From positions 156,771 through 193,247 of the forward strand of contig NZ_JYNX01000036.1 in the NCBI RefSeq assembly GCF_001044255.1: a stretch of DNA of 36,477 nucleotides, written 5' to 3'. Each line of letters opens with the position of its first letter. Position 1 is the stretch's first letter. The notes beneath the pieces were generated by a model. That model had not been told where the DNA came from. It worked only from the letters and a program-made list of their open reading frames with translations, and made no database searches. Shown in pieces: positions 16,887-26,775 of the stretch. The DNA is from Mycolicibacterium chubuense (lineage in GTDB: Bacteria; Actinomycetota; Actinomycetes; Mycobacteriales; Mycobacteriaceae). A program made the position numbers and the translations under genes.

Positions 16887-18306
16887 CGCCCTCGATCGAC
16901 TGCGCGTAGCCACCCACTGCGAATGCGGCCGTGGACGCCATGATGGTCAGAGCATCCCGGTCGACGTTGTCGATGGTGTCCGCGCGGGTGTGGTAGTTCG
17001 GGTCGAAGGCGACGCCCGCCTTGCCACCCCAGATCCTGGCCTGGACCTCGGATTTGCGCTGCGACGTGCCGGTCGTGACGCCGCCGACCGGAACCCCGGC
17101 GGCCAGGAAAGCGGCGTAGTCGGTGCCGCGGGTGAGCGGCATGTCCGCCGGCCGCACGCCGTGGGCGTACAGCCGTCCCGCCAGGGTGCGCTCGATGCCC
17201 GCGGATCCCTGCGGCAGAGCCGGAACCGTCGTCGCCGTCTGCGCGGACTGGTCTCCGTCAACGGTGAAGTAGCCCGCATTGGTCGACCCGAGCACGTCGA
17301 AATCCAGGTACAGCGCGATCGCGTCGAGTCGGTCGGCGTCGAGTGACCGCAGATAGCTCATCGACCCGTCGGCGGACACCTCGCCGGCGCCCCAGAACGC
17401 GAACCGGACGGCGTTGGCACCGCCGAACTCGGGACCCATCTGGAGGGCTGTCTCCAATATGGTGGCGACCCCGGTTCCGTTGTCGTTGATGCCGGGCCCC
17501 GAGCTGACGCTGTCGAGGTGCGCGCCGGCCATCACGACGCTGTCGGGGTCTCCGGAGCGGGTCTGGGCGATCACGTTGCGCGACGTCGTCATCACCGGCT
17601 TGTTGTCCAGCACCAGTGTGACCGGTGCGTCGGTGCGGCGCAGCGCGGCGTCGGCCGTCGGGTCGATGACGCCGACCGGGATCGTCATGCTCTGGTAGTA
17701 CCCGGGGGTGAACAGGCCGGGCGGGGCGCCCACCGGTCGGGCCGGCGTGGCCTGGCTGACCACGAGCACCCCGACGGCGCCGCGCGCCACGGCCGCATCG
17801 TGTTTGGCCACGATCGAGCACGAGGTGTCGTCGACCACCGCGATGGCGCCCTTGACCGCCGCGGAGCCGTAGTCGGCAGCCGTGCACCCCGCGGGCGTGC
17901 GGGGGCGCAGGGTGATCGCCCGCAGGCCGCCGGGCTTGGTGGTGATCAGCAGCGACGCCTGGTCGGTGCGGTAGCTCCGTCCGGCCACCGTCAGCGCCGG
18001 CTTCCCGCCCCGCGATCCGGACAGCCGCTGGAACTCCGGAGTCTGCACGTCGAAACCTTTGTCGCGCAGCAGTTTCGCTACGTAGTCCACGCTGGCCTGG
18101 TAGCCGGGAGTGCCGTCGGCACGGTTGCCGTCGTGAGCGTCGGCGATCTTCTGCAGCTCCGTCAGGTGCCGGAACACCCCGTCGACCGTGACCTTCCCGG
18201 CCAGGTCGGCGGCCAGGTCAGACGGCGGTGCCGGGGTGTTCGACGAGCAGGCCGTCAGCACACAGCACAGCAGCGCCAGGGCGGCGGCGACGTGCCTGCG
18301 CGTCAT
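16840..18306 (-). CDS. M28-family lipoprotein peptidase paralogue, probable inactive form
   Basis: A 488-residue lipoprotein: signal peptide with lipobox LTAC (Cys20), a protease-associated insertion (about 115-235), then an M28 zinc-peptidase domain. Zinc ligands of the family are present: His263 (GAHLDS), Asp275 (GINDNG), Glu309, Asp337 (DFDVLG) and His in NYHTRADT. The catalytic Glu that normally precedes Glu309 (WGAEE in family members and in the neighbour LpqL) is Gly308 here (WGAGEV), confirmed from the DNA. It may bind zinc and peptide without hydrolysis, or use another base. It starts within the stop of lpqL (ATGA) and is clearly a tandem duplicate of it. Confidence 0.85.
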   Translation of the reverse strand: MTRRHVAAALALLCCVLTACSSNTPAPPSDLAADLAGKVTVDGVFRHLTELQKIADAHDGNRADGTPGYQASVDYVAKLLRDKGFDVQTPEFQRLSGSRGGKPALTVAGRSYRTDQASLLITTKPGGLRAITLRPRTPAGCTAADYGSAAVKGAIAVVDDTSCSIVAKHDAAVARGAVGVLVVSQATPARPVGAPPGLFTPGYYQSMTIPVGVIDPTADAALRRTDAPVTLVLDNKPVMTTSRNVIAQTRSGDPDSVVMAGAHLDSVSSGPGINDNGTGVATILETALQMGPEFGGANAVRFAFWGAGEVSADGSMSYLRSLDADRLDAIALYLDFDVLGSTNAGYFTVDGDQSAQTATTVPALPQGSAGIERTLAGRLYAHGVRPADMPLTRGTDYAAFLAAGVPVGGVTTGTSQRKSEVQARIWGGKAGVAFDPNYHTRADTIDNVDRDALTIMASTAAFAVGGYAQSIEGVNGVPAHDQRNRRTP

Positions 18307-19829
18307 GACTCGGGCAGTTGATGGCGGGTGCGGTCCTCGCGCACCGGAATCCCGTTGCGGCCGCGCTGATCCTGGGCATACAGGCCCACCGAGTACGCCA
18401 CGCCGCTGCCGTGGATCTGCAGCGCGGTGCGATCGATGTGATCGAGCGTGTCGGTGTCCTTGTGATAGTTCGGGTCGAACGGCTGATCGGCGGCGCCGCC
18501 CCAGATCTCGGCCTGGCGGACGGACTTCTTCTCCTCGGCTCCCGAGAACAGGCCGCCGGCAGGCACTCCCGCCTTGGTGAAGTCGTCGTAGTCCGACCTG
18601 CCGTCGAAGGACGTGTCCTGCGCCGGCTTGCCCGCGCGGTCGAGGTAGCCGACGAGGACACGCTCGATACCGGCCGAGCCCTCGGGCACCCGCGGAACGC
18701 CCTGCTGCGGGCCCGGCGCGGTGGACTGATCGCCGTCGTAGGTGAAGTACCCCGGATTGGGCGAGCCGAGCATGTCGAAGTTCAGATACAGCGCGATGTC
18801 CTTGAGGGCCTCGACGTCCAGCGATCCGACGTAGTTGCTCGACCCCAGCAGGCCCAGCTCCTCGGCGCCCCAGAAACCGAACCGCACGGCGTTGGTGACC
18901 TGGGGCGAACTGCCCAGCTGCAGAGCGGTTTCCAGGATCGCGGCGACGCCGGAGCCGTTGTCGTTGATGCCGGGCCCGTCGGGCACGCTGTCCAGATGCG
19001 CGCCGACCATCACGACATCCGACGTCGAGCCGGTCTTGGTCTGGGCGATCACGTTGCGGGTCTTCTCGACGCGGACGCCGGCGTTCATGACGATCGTGGC
19101 CGGTGCGCCCGCCTCGCCCCGCAGTCGCGCCCCGTCGGCCTGGGCGACGCTGATCACCGGGATCTTCACATCCGTGTTCTCGCCGAGCGTGCCACCGCTC
19201 ATCTCACCCTCTTGGTTGTTCGCGACGATCAACGCGACCGCGCCGCGCGCCGCGGCGGCGGTCTGCTTGTCGCCGAACGGGCATGACCCGCGATCGACCA
19301 GCACCACCGCACCCTGGGTCGGCAGCCCGTCGTAGTCCTGGGCCGTGCACCCCGGGGTGTCCTCGGCGGGTGCCGCGACGATCGGTCCGGACACGCCGCC
19401 GCCGGGCGCACCCGCCGTGTACTCCAGGGGCTTGGCGGAGATCTTGTCGCCGGCCACGGTCAGGGACGGGGCGTCGGCCCAGGGCAACCTCACCTCGAAT
19501 TCCGGCGTCGCAACGTCGAAACCCTTGTCGCGCAATGCCTTGGCGACGTAGTCCACGCTGGCGTCATAGCCCGAGGTGCCGAGTGCGCGGTTACCGCCGT
19601 TGCCGTTCGCGATGTCCTGAAGAGCGCGCAGATGCGTCATCGTCGCGTCGACGGTGACCTTGCGCGAGAGCGCGTCGGCGAAGTCGGCGGCCGCGCCCAC
19701 ATCGGCCGACGGTGGCGGTGACGAGGGGGCGGGCCCGCTGTCGCGGCCACAGCCGCTGATGGCCAGCAGCGCGACGGCGAACAGGGCAGCGAGCCGAGTC
19801 GCCGGTCGGGTGGGGGTCACGGGCACCAC
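18303..19829 (-). CDS. lpqL: LpqL-like M28 lipoprotein aminopeptidase
   Basis: A 508-residue exported lipoprotein with a hydrophobic signal and lipobox ISGC (Cys27). A protease-associated domain lies in the middle, followed by the M28 catalytic domain with every key residue: GAHLDS (zinc His), GINDNG (bridging Asp), WGAEELGLLGS (catalytic Glu and zinc Glu), NFDMLG (Asp) and NYHKDTDT (His). It would remove N-terminal residues from peptides at the cell envelope. In M. tuberculosis lpqL directly follows thiG; here about 4.8 kb of other genes lie between them. The start is one of two adjacent GTG codons, 1 bp after the hydrolase stop, so it is probably transcribed from the ethA promoter. Confidence 0.88.
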   Translation of the reverse strand: MVPVTPTRPATRLAALFAVALLAISGCGRDSGPAPSSPPPSADVGAAADFADALSRKVTVDATMTHLRALQDIANGNGGNRALGTSGYDASVDYVAKALRDKGFDVATPEFEVRLPWADAPSLTVAGDKISAKPLEYTAGAPGGGVSGPIVAAPAEDTPGCTAQDYDGLPTQGAVVLVDRGSCPFGDKQTAAAARGAVALIVANNQEGEMSGGTLGENTDVKIPVISVAQADGARLRGEAGAPATIVMNAGVRVEKTRNVIAQTKTGSTSDVVMVGAHLDSVPDGPGINDNGSGVAAILETALQLGSSPQVTNAVRFGFWGAEELGLLGSSNYVGSLDVEALKDIALYLNFDMLGSPNPGYFTYDGDQSTAPGPQQGVPRVPEGSAGIERVLVGYLDRAGKPAQDTSFDGRSDYDDFTKAGVPAGGLFSGAEEKKSVRQAEIWGGAADQPFDPNYHKDTDTLDHIDRTALQIHGSGVAYSVGLYAQDQRGRNGIPVREDRTRHQLPES

Positions 19830-19830
19830 G

Positions 19831-20730
19831 TTAGCGCGCGCCGAGATGGTCCAGCACAGCGTCGGCAGCGAGCTGGGGCTCCTCGATCTGCAGGAAGTGC
19901 CCGGCCGTCGGAAGCGTGACCACCCGGCTGCCCGCCGGCAGCACGTCGGCCACCGATTCGGCGTAGTCCGCCAGCATCGCGCCGTCCTGCAGTCCCTGCA
20001 GGTGCAGGATGGGCACCCGCGGGAGTTCCAGGCCCCACCGGTGCAGGTCGGCGTACCGCGCCGCGGGCCGCGACGGTCGCACCATCGCGCGGTAGTAGCC
20101 GACCGCCGCCCGCCGGTGCGCCGGGCTCGGCAGGGCGGCCAGCGCGGCGTCGAGTTCGGCGTCGGTCGCGAAGCCGGGCGGCCCCCAGTCCCGCCACAGT
20201 CGCGGAATCACTCGCGACAGAACGTTTTCCGGGACGGCGGGGAGTTGAAAGAACAGGATGTACCAGCTGTTGCGCAGCTGCCGGGGCAGCATCCGCAGCT
20301 GCCGGCCGGCGTCGCCGCGGGTGCGGTTGATCGCGCCGATCGGCGCGACCGCCATCGTGATGTGGGTGGCGAACGGCGAGTCCGGCGATGCGGCCAGCCC
20401 CGCCGCGGTGAACGCGCCCCAGTCGTGCCCGATGAGCACGGCGTCCTCCGGCGCGCCGAGGGCGCCGTGGACCGCCAGCGCGTCGTACATCAGCGCGCCG
20501 ATGTGATAGTCGCCGTCGGGAGCGGGTCCGGTCGGCGCGTAGCCGCGGGAGAACGGCGCCACCACCCGCAGGCCGTGTTCGGCCAGCAGCGGCGCCATCT
20601 TCTGCCACCCCCACGCACTGTCCGGGAAGCCGTGCAGACACAGCACCAACCGGCCGTCGGCCGGCCCCCAAGACAGCGCGTGGATCGTCAGGTGAGGGAG
20701 GTCGAACACCAGCCGTTGCGCAGTGGTCAC
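19831..20730 (-). CDS. Alpha/beta hydrolase, epoxide hydrolase-like
   Basis: A 299-residue alpha/beta hydrolase. The oxyanion-hole motif is LCLHGFPDSAW, the nucleophile elbow is GHDWGA with an Asp nucleophile (as in epoxide hydrolases and haloalkane dehalogenases, not Ser esterases) and the catalytic His is in TAGHFLQIEEP. A helical cap domain occupies about residues 135-225. The GTG start lies 12 bp after the ethA stop. Pairing with a Baeyer-Villiger-type monooxygenase suggests joint processing of a ketone or epoxide, though an Asp nucleophile fits an epoxide or halide better than the ester a Baeyer-Villiger enzyme makes. The true substrate is unknown. Confidence 0.87.
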   Translation of the reverse strand: MTTAQRLVFDLPHLTIHALSWGPADGRLVLCLHGFPDSAWGWQKMAPLLAEHGLRVVAPFSRGYAPTGPAPDGDYHIGALMYDALAVHGALGAPEDAVLIGHDWGAFTAAGLAASPDSPFATHITMAVAPIGAINRTRGDAGRQLRMLPRQLRNSWYILFFQLPAVPENVLSRVIPRLWRDWGPPGFATDAELDAALAALPSPAHRRAAVGYYRAMVRPSRPAARYADLHRWGLELPRVPILHLQGLQDGAMLADYAESVADVLPAGSRVVTLPTAGHFLQIEEPQLAADAVLDHLGAR

Positions 20731-20742
20731 CCCCTCATGGTG

Positions 20743-22236
20743 TCAGCCGCGCGACGACGCCTCCGCCAGGGCGCGGTTCCTGCTGAACTCCAGCGTGCCG
20801 TCGTCGATCTTGCTGTTGCGGATCACGCGCAAATCCACCAGGTAGTTCTGCTTGAGCCGCCACGGGGTCTTCGACCCCGACTTCGGCAGCTTGTCCAGCG
20901 CACGCTTGATGTAGCCGGAGGTGAGGTCGACGAACGGGAGCTGCTCGACGTCGTCGCCCGGGTCGCGCGGCACCACCGTGTCGTACCCCTTGCTGTCCAT
21001 GAAGTGCAGCAGCCGGCTGACGTACTCCGACGTCAGGTCGGCCTTGAGGGTCCATGACGCGTTGGTGTAGCCGAAGGTGAACGCCACATTGGGCAGACCC
21101 GAGAGCATCAGCCCCTTGTAGGCCATCGACGTCGACAGGTCCTGCGGTTCACCGTTGCGCAGCACCTGGGCGCCGCCGAAGAACTGCACGTTCAATCCCG
21201 TTGCGGTGATGATGATGTCGGCCTGCAGGTGCTCACCGGACGTCAGGGTGATCCCGTCGGCGGTGACGCGCTCGATGGTGTCGGTGACGACGTCGGCCTT
21301 GCCCTTGCGGATGGCCTTGAAGATGTCGCCGTTGGGGGCGAGGCAGACGCGCTGGTCCCACGGCTTGTAGCTGGGGCTGAAGTGCTTGTCGTAGTCGTAG
21401 CCGTCCGGCAGCCGCCGTTCGGCCATGGTGCGCAACGCCTTTCGGAAGACGCCGGGCATGGTGCGGGCGAGCTGGTACTGCGCGGTGGCCTGCAGGATGG
21501 CCTTCCAGCGCACCGCGGTGTAGGCCGTCTTCTCCGGCAGCAGCCGGAACGCGCGGGCGGCGAAGGGGTCCTTGTCGGGTAGCGACCCGATGTAGGTGGG
21601 GGTGCGCTGCAGCATGGTGACATGGCCGGCGCCGCTGTCGATCAGCGCGGGGATCAGCGTGATCGCGGTGGCGCCGCTGCCGATGACGACGATCTTCTTG
21701 CCCTGGTAGTCGAGGTTCTCGGGCCAATGCTGCGGGTGCACGATGGTGCCGCCGAAGTCCTCGAGGCCGGGGAACTCGGGTGAGAAACCCTCGTCGTAGT
21801 TGTAGTAGCCGCTGCAGGCCCACAGGAAGTTGGCGTGGATCTCGGTCTGCTCGCCGCCGCGATCGACGGTCAGCTCCCACCGGTGGTGCTCGTCGGACCA
21901 GTTCGCGGCCAGGACCTTCTGGCCGTAGCGAATGTGCTTGTCGATGCCGTTCTCGGTCGCGGCCTCGTTCAGGTAGTTCCAGATCGACGGGCCGTCGGCG
22001 ATCATCTGATCGGTCGCCCACGGCTTGAAGTGGAACCCGAGGGTGTACATGTCGGAGTCCGACCGGATGCCCGGGTATCGGAAGAGGTCCCAGGTGCCGC
22101 CGAGCTTCTCGCGGCGTTCCAGGATCACGTAACTTTTTTTGGCGTCCTGTCCGGAATACTGCTGTTGCAGGTGCCAGGCGGCGCTGATGCCGGAGATCCC
22201 GGCCCCGACGATGACGACGTCGACAAATTCGGTCAT
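20743..22236 (-). CDS. ethA: EthA-like FAD-containing Baeyer-Villiger monooxygenase
   Basis: A 497-residue flavin monooxygenase extremely close to M. tuberculosis EthA, the activator of ethionamide. MTEFVDVVIVGAGISGISAA holds the FAD motif (11-17), and GGTWDLFRYPGIRSDSDMYT is the family's conserved block. The Baeyer-Villiger fingerprint FGGTIVHPQHWP is at 161-172 and the NADPH-binding motif VIGSGATA at 184-191. These enzymes oxidise ketones to esters and sulfides or thioamides to S-oxides. The start at 2-3 residues before the FAD strand is the only good one. The operator pair at 22249-22283 is just upstream. A run of seven A residues (plus-strand T7 at 22134-22140) is a likely slip site for mutation. 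Confidence 0.93.
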   Translation of the reverse strand: MTEFVDVVIVGAGISGISAAWHLQQQYSGQDAKKSYVILERREKLGGTWDLFRYPGIRSDSDMYTLGFHFKPWATDQMIADGPSIWNYLNEAATENGIDKHIRYGQKVLAANWSDEHHRWELTVDRGGEQTEIHANFLWACSGYYNYDEGFSPEFPGLEDFGGTIVHPQHWPENLDYQGKKIVVIGSGATAITLIPALIDSGAGHVTMLQRTPTYIGSLPDKDPFAARAFRLLPEKTAYTAVRWKAILQATAQYQLARTMPGVFRKALRTMAERRLPDGYDYDKHFSPSYKPWDQRVCLAPNGDIFKAIRKGKADVVTDTIERVTADGITLTSGEHLQADIIITATGLNVQFFGGAQVLRNGEPQDLSTSMAYKGLMLSGLPNVAFTFGYTNASWTLKADLTSEYVSRLLHFMDSKGYDTVVPRDPGDDVEQLPFVDLTSGYIKRALDKLPKSGSKTPWRLKQNYLVDLRVIRNSKIDDGTLEFSRNRALAEASSRG

Positions 22237-22248
22237 GATGTAAAGCTA

Positions 22249-22283
22249 TCAACATTGTGTCGACGTGGTCAACAGTGTGTTGA
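22249..22283. promoter_or_regulatory. Two EthR-like operator dyads upstream of ethA
   Basis: Two 15-bp dyads with 20 bp between centres: TCAACATTGTGTCGA (22249-22263, one mismatch between arms) and TCAACAGTGTGTTGA (22269-22283, perfect TCAACA-N3-TGTTGA). They begin 13 bp from the ethA start. On the minus strand TTGACC and TAGCTT are spaced 18 bp apart as a possible promoter running through the dyads. From memory the minus strand resembles the ethA-ethR operator of M. tuberculosis, including a GTTGATAGC element. A 20-bp spacing puts both sites on the same DNA face, suited to cooperative TetR-type binding. Confidence 0.65.
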
Positions 22284-22312
22284 GTAAATCGACAGACTGT
22301 TCACCAACCGGG

Positions 22313-23004
22313 TCAGGCGTCGCGGCGGTTCACCACGATCACCGCGGCCGCGAACACCACCGCGACGAGCGCGGTGAAGTACCCCAGCGAACCCGCCGTG
22401 CTCCAGTGCCACCCGTAGCCGGGGAAGAGCCACTGCACGTCGAGGAACCGGAACATGTTGGCGAACGGGAGGTACGGCCCGACCTGCGGGCCGCGGCCGG
22501 GAAGGTTGCCCACCAGCGGCTCGACCAGCAGCGGCCACAGCAGCAGCACCGACACCGCGCCGGCGCTGTGCCGCAGCAACGCCCCCACCCCGACGCCGAG
22601 CACCGCCGCCAGCGCCGCATACAGCGCGATCCCCGCCACCGCGCGCGGCGTGAGCGGCTCCCCGGCGACCAGAAACGCCCCGATCACCATCAGCCCCGCC
22701 GACAGCCCACAGAACACCGCGGCGACAACGGCTTCGCACACAGCACCACCGACCGGGCAGGCGTGGCCAGGAACGTCGTCGCGATCATCCGGGTGCGGTA
22801 CTCGCCGGTGACGGTCAGTGCGGCGACCACCATCAGCACCGGCACCCCGAACGCGGCGACGCCGAGCGCCGCGGTCCGGGGCGCCGTCGCGGCCAGGCCG
22901 ACGCTGAGCGCCGCGGCGAGCAGCACCGACCACAGCGGCGAGCGCAGCGTGGTCAACTTGATGCGCTCGGCATTCAGTGCGGCCAGCGCCGAGGACGCCG
23001 TCAC
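22313..23004 (-). pseudogene. ABC transporter permease (ABC-2 type), frameshifted
   Basis: The gene starts at a GTG overlapping the ATPase stop. It reads well for about 90 residues (MTASSALAALNAERIKLTTL, then helices and VTGEYRTRMIATTFLATPAR, the typical ABC-2 motif) as far as VVLCAK. The continuation, AVVAAVFCGLSAGLMVIGAF to the stop at 22313, is in another frame. Joining the two needs one extra base at about 22732 (AAG-GCC reduced to AAGCC). The restored protein would have ~230 residues and six helices, as expected for a drug- or peptide-export permease. There is no slippery heptamer, so this is a mutation or sequencing error rather than programmed frameshifting. The first frame alone ends about 15 residues after the shift. 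Confidence 0.8.
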
Positions 23005-23899
23005 AGCGCCGACCGGTAGGTGACGTCGGCGGCGGTCGACGAGAGATAGGCCTGTTCCAGCGACGCCTGCTCGAGCCGCAGCTCGTGCACCACGATCGCG
23101 TGCCGGGCGGCCAGCTCGCCGACGGCCTCGGTGCTGGTGTGCGCGACGAGCAGCGCATCGCCGTCACCGGTCACCGTCATGCCCGCGGCGGTCAGCGCTT
23201 CGCGCAGTGCGGCGGCCTGCGGGCTGCGCACGACCACACCGCCGCCGCTGGAGCGGCCGACGAACTCGCCGACGGTGGTGGACGCGATCAGCTTGCCCCT
23301 GCCGATCACCACCAGCCGGTCGGCGGTGTCGGCCATCTCGGAGAGCAGGTGACTGGAGACGAAGACGGTGCGGCCCTCCCCGGCCAGGGTCCGCATCAGC
23401 GACCGCACCCAGTGGATGCCCTCGGGGTCCAGGCCGTTGACCGGTTCGTCGAACAGCAGTACGGCCGGATCGCCGATCAACGCCGCGGCGATGCCCAGCC
23501 GCTGGCTCATGCCCAGCGACAGTGCGCCGGCCCGGGTGCCGGCCGCCGGCGTCAGCCCGACCATGTCGAGCACCTCGTCCACGCGCCGGGCCGGGATCCG
23601 GTTGCTCGCCGCGATCCAGCGCAGATGGTGGCGCGCCGAACGGTTCGGGTGCACCTGCCGGGCGTCGAGCAGCGCGCCGACGGTCCGCAGCGGGTGGGCC
23701 AGATCGGAGTAGCGGCGGCCGTCGATCCGCGCGGTGCCCGCGGTCGGCCGGTCCAGCCCGAGGATCATCCGCATCGTCGTGGTCTTGCCCGCGCCGTTGG
23801 GCCCGAGGAACCCGGTCACCACGCCCGGCTCGACCGTGCAGGTCAGCCCGTCGACGGCGCGGGTGGCGCCGAACGTCTTGGTGAGCGCGTCGAGTTCGA

Positions 23900-23903
<4 letters not shown>
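23001..23903 (-). CDS. ABC transporter ATPase, drug/ABC-2 export type
   Basis: A 300-residue nucleotide-binding protein: Walker A GPNGAGKTT, signature LSLGMSQRLGIAAAL, Walker B VLLFDEPVNGLDP and a switch His in VSSHLLSEMAD. The C-terminal ~80 residues form the extension seen in exporters of the CcmA/BcrA/NatA group (LEQASLEQAYL near the end). It pairs with the downstream permease to export a small molecule or peptide. The ATG at 23903 overlaps the SGNH gene stop (ATGA), and its stop overlaps the permease GTG. It is thus the fifth gene of the riboswitch-led operon, unless internal promoters exist. A thiamine role is not implied by sequence. Confidence 0.92.
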
Positions 23904-25611
<1,708 letters not shown>

Positions 25612-25615
<4 letters not shown>

Positions 25616-26631
25616 AGCCTCACCCCTTCCCGCACCCTCAGCTCCGCGGCGATCGCCTCAGCGGTCCAGGGCGCCAACAGGAATCCCGACCGGCCGTGCC
25701 CGGTCGCCACCAGCGTGCGCTCGTCGAGCCGGCCGACCAGCGGGATGTTGTCGGCCGTCATCGGACGCAGCCCGGCCGCGCATTCGGCGAGCTCGTATTC
25801 GCCCAGCGCCGGCACCACCGCGCAGGCGTCGTCGAGGAGCTCCCGCACCCCGGTCACCGTCGGGGCGGTGTCGCGGCCGTGCTCGTACTGGGTCGCGCCG
25901 ACCACGACGCCGTCGCGGCGCGGGACCAGGTAGACCTGTCTGCCGTGCACCCGGGCGCGGATCACCCGCTGCGGGATCGGCAGGCAGCCGCGCCGCCAGC
26001 GCAGGCGCAGCACCTCCCCCTTGACGGGCCGGACCGGCAGACCGGGCCACAGCGAGGGCGCGTCGATGCCGTTGGCGATCACGACGGCGTCGGCGTCGGC
26101 GACCTCGCTCAGCGCGGCGACCGGCGGCGCCCATTCGACGCCCAGGCGTGCGGCGTGCGCCGCCAGCGCGTCGACCACCGCCCGGTTGTCCACCGCGAGC
26201 TCGGTCTCGGCGCGGAAGCCGTGTCGGATACCTTGGGCGAGAAGGGGTTCGACGTCGCGAGCGGCGGTGGTGGGGGTGACGGGATGACCCTGGGCCGCCA
26301 GCCACTCCCCGACCGTCTTCAGGTCCGCGACGTCGGCCCGGTCGACGGCGACCACCAGCGACTCGCGTGCCGTGACCACCTCGGGCGGCAGGCCGTCGAG
26401 GAATCCGCCGTGCCACAGGTCCAGCGACGCCAGCCCGAGCCGCAGCAGCTGTTCCTCCCCGGGCCAGCCCTCGCTGTGCGGGGCGAGCATGCCGCCGGCC
26501 ACCCAGGAGGCGCCCAGCGCCGGGGCGCGGTGCACGCGCACGCGCCAGCCGTCCTGCGCGGCGCGGCGTGCGACGGCGAGCCCGATGACGCCGCCGCCGA
26601 TGACGGCAAGCCGCTGGACGGGATCCGGCAC
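25612..26631 (-). CDS. thiO: Glycine oxidase ThiO
   Basis: A 339-residue FAD enzyme that oxidises glycine to the dehydroglycine used by ThiG. The FAD motif is [17 protein letters not shown], followed by [15 protein letters not shown], and the C-terminal loop contains [14 protein letters not shown] and [14 protein letters not shown] place the start at the GTG at 26631, seven codons after the ATG at 26652. That ATG is part of the conserved 3' arm of the TPP aptamer, and AAGGGAG, also in the aptamer, lies just before the GTG as its ribosome binding site. It is the first gene of a six-gene overlapping operon. Confidence 0.94.
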
Positions 26632-26635
26632 TGCT

Positions 26636-26722
26636 ACTCCCTTCGCCGGCATGACCCGGATCAGGTGCGACGGTCAGAGCCGGCGGGCTCACTCTCAGTC
26701 CCCGTACCCGGGACTCCCGTGT
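26636..26722 (-). promoter_or_regulatory. TPP riboswitch (THI element) upstream of thiO
   Basis: Read on the minus strand, the region contains the conserved TPP aptamer: ACGGGAGTCC at the 5' end, CTGAGA (plus 26693-26698, pyrimidine-sensor helix), ACCTGATCCGGGTCATGCC and GGCGAAGGGAG at the 3' end. The ribosome binding site of thiO (AAGGGAG) is in the 3' strand of the closing helix, so thiamine pyrophosphate binding would hide it and stop translation. No terminator follows the aptamer, fitting translational control. A TAGGCT hexamer about 20 bp upstream (plus 26742-26747) is a possible -10 box. Confidence 0.92.
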
Positions 26723-26775
26723 GGTCGGTGTTGTCGTTCCCAGCCTACGTCCGCAGCCGCGCTACCGTTCGCGGT

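Noticed and set aside
22134-22140. Run of seven A in ethA as a possible programmed frameshift site
   Set aside because: The codon phase (GCC AAA AAA AGT) does not form an X XXY YYZ slippery heptamer and the gene is intact in one frame; it is only a likely mutation hot spot.
22291-22303. GACAGACTGTTCA, one base from part of operator site 2
   Set aside because: The second half-site is absent (CCA in place of ATC) and no TAGA arm is present; it lies beside the separate ethA dyads and is most likely chance.
22725-22740. Programmed frameshifting as the explanation for the split ABC permease
   Set aside because: No slippery heptamer or downstream structure is evident at GCGAAGCC; a single-base loss explains it simply.
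26640-26775. A second TPP riboswitch for thiE on the plus strand
   Set aside because: The conserved CTGAGA and ACCTGAT elements are on the minus strand only; the plus-strand sequence is their complement.
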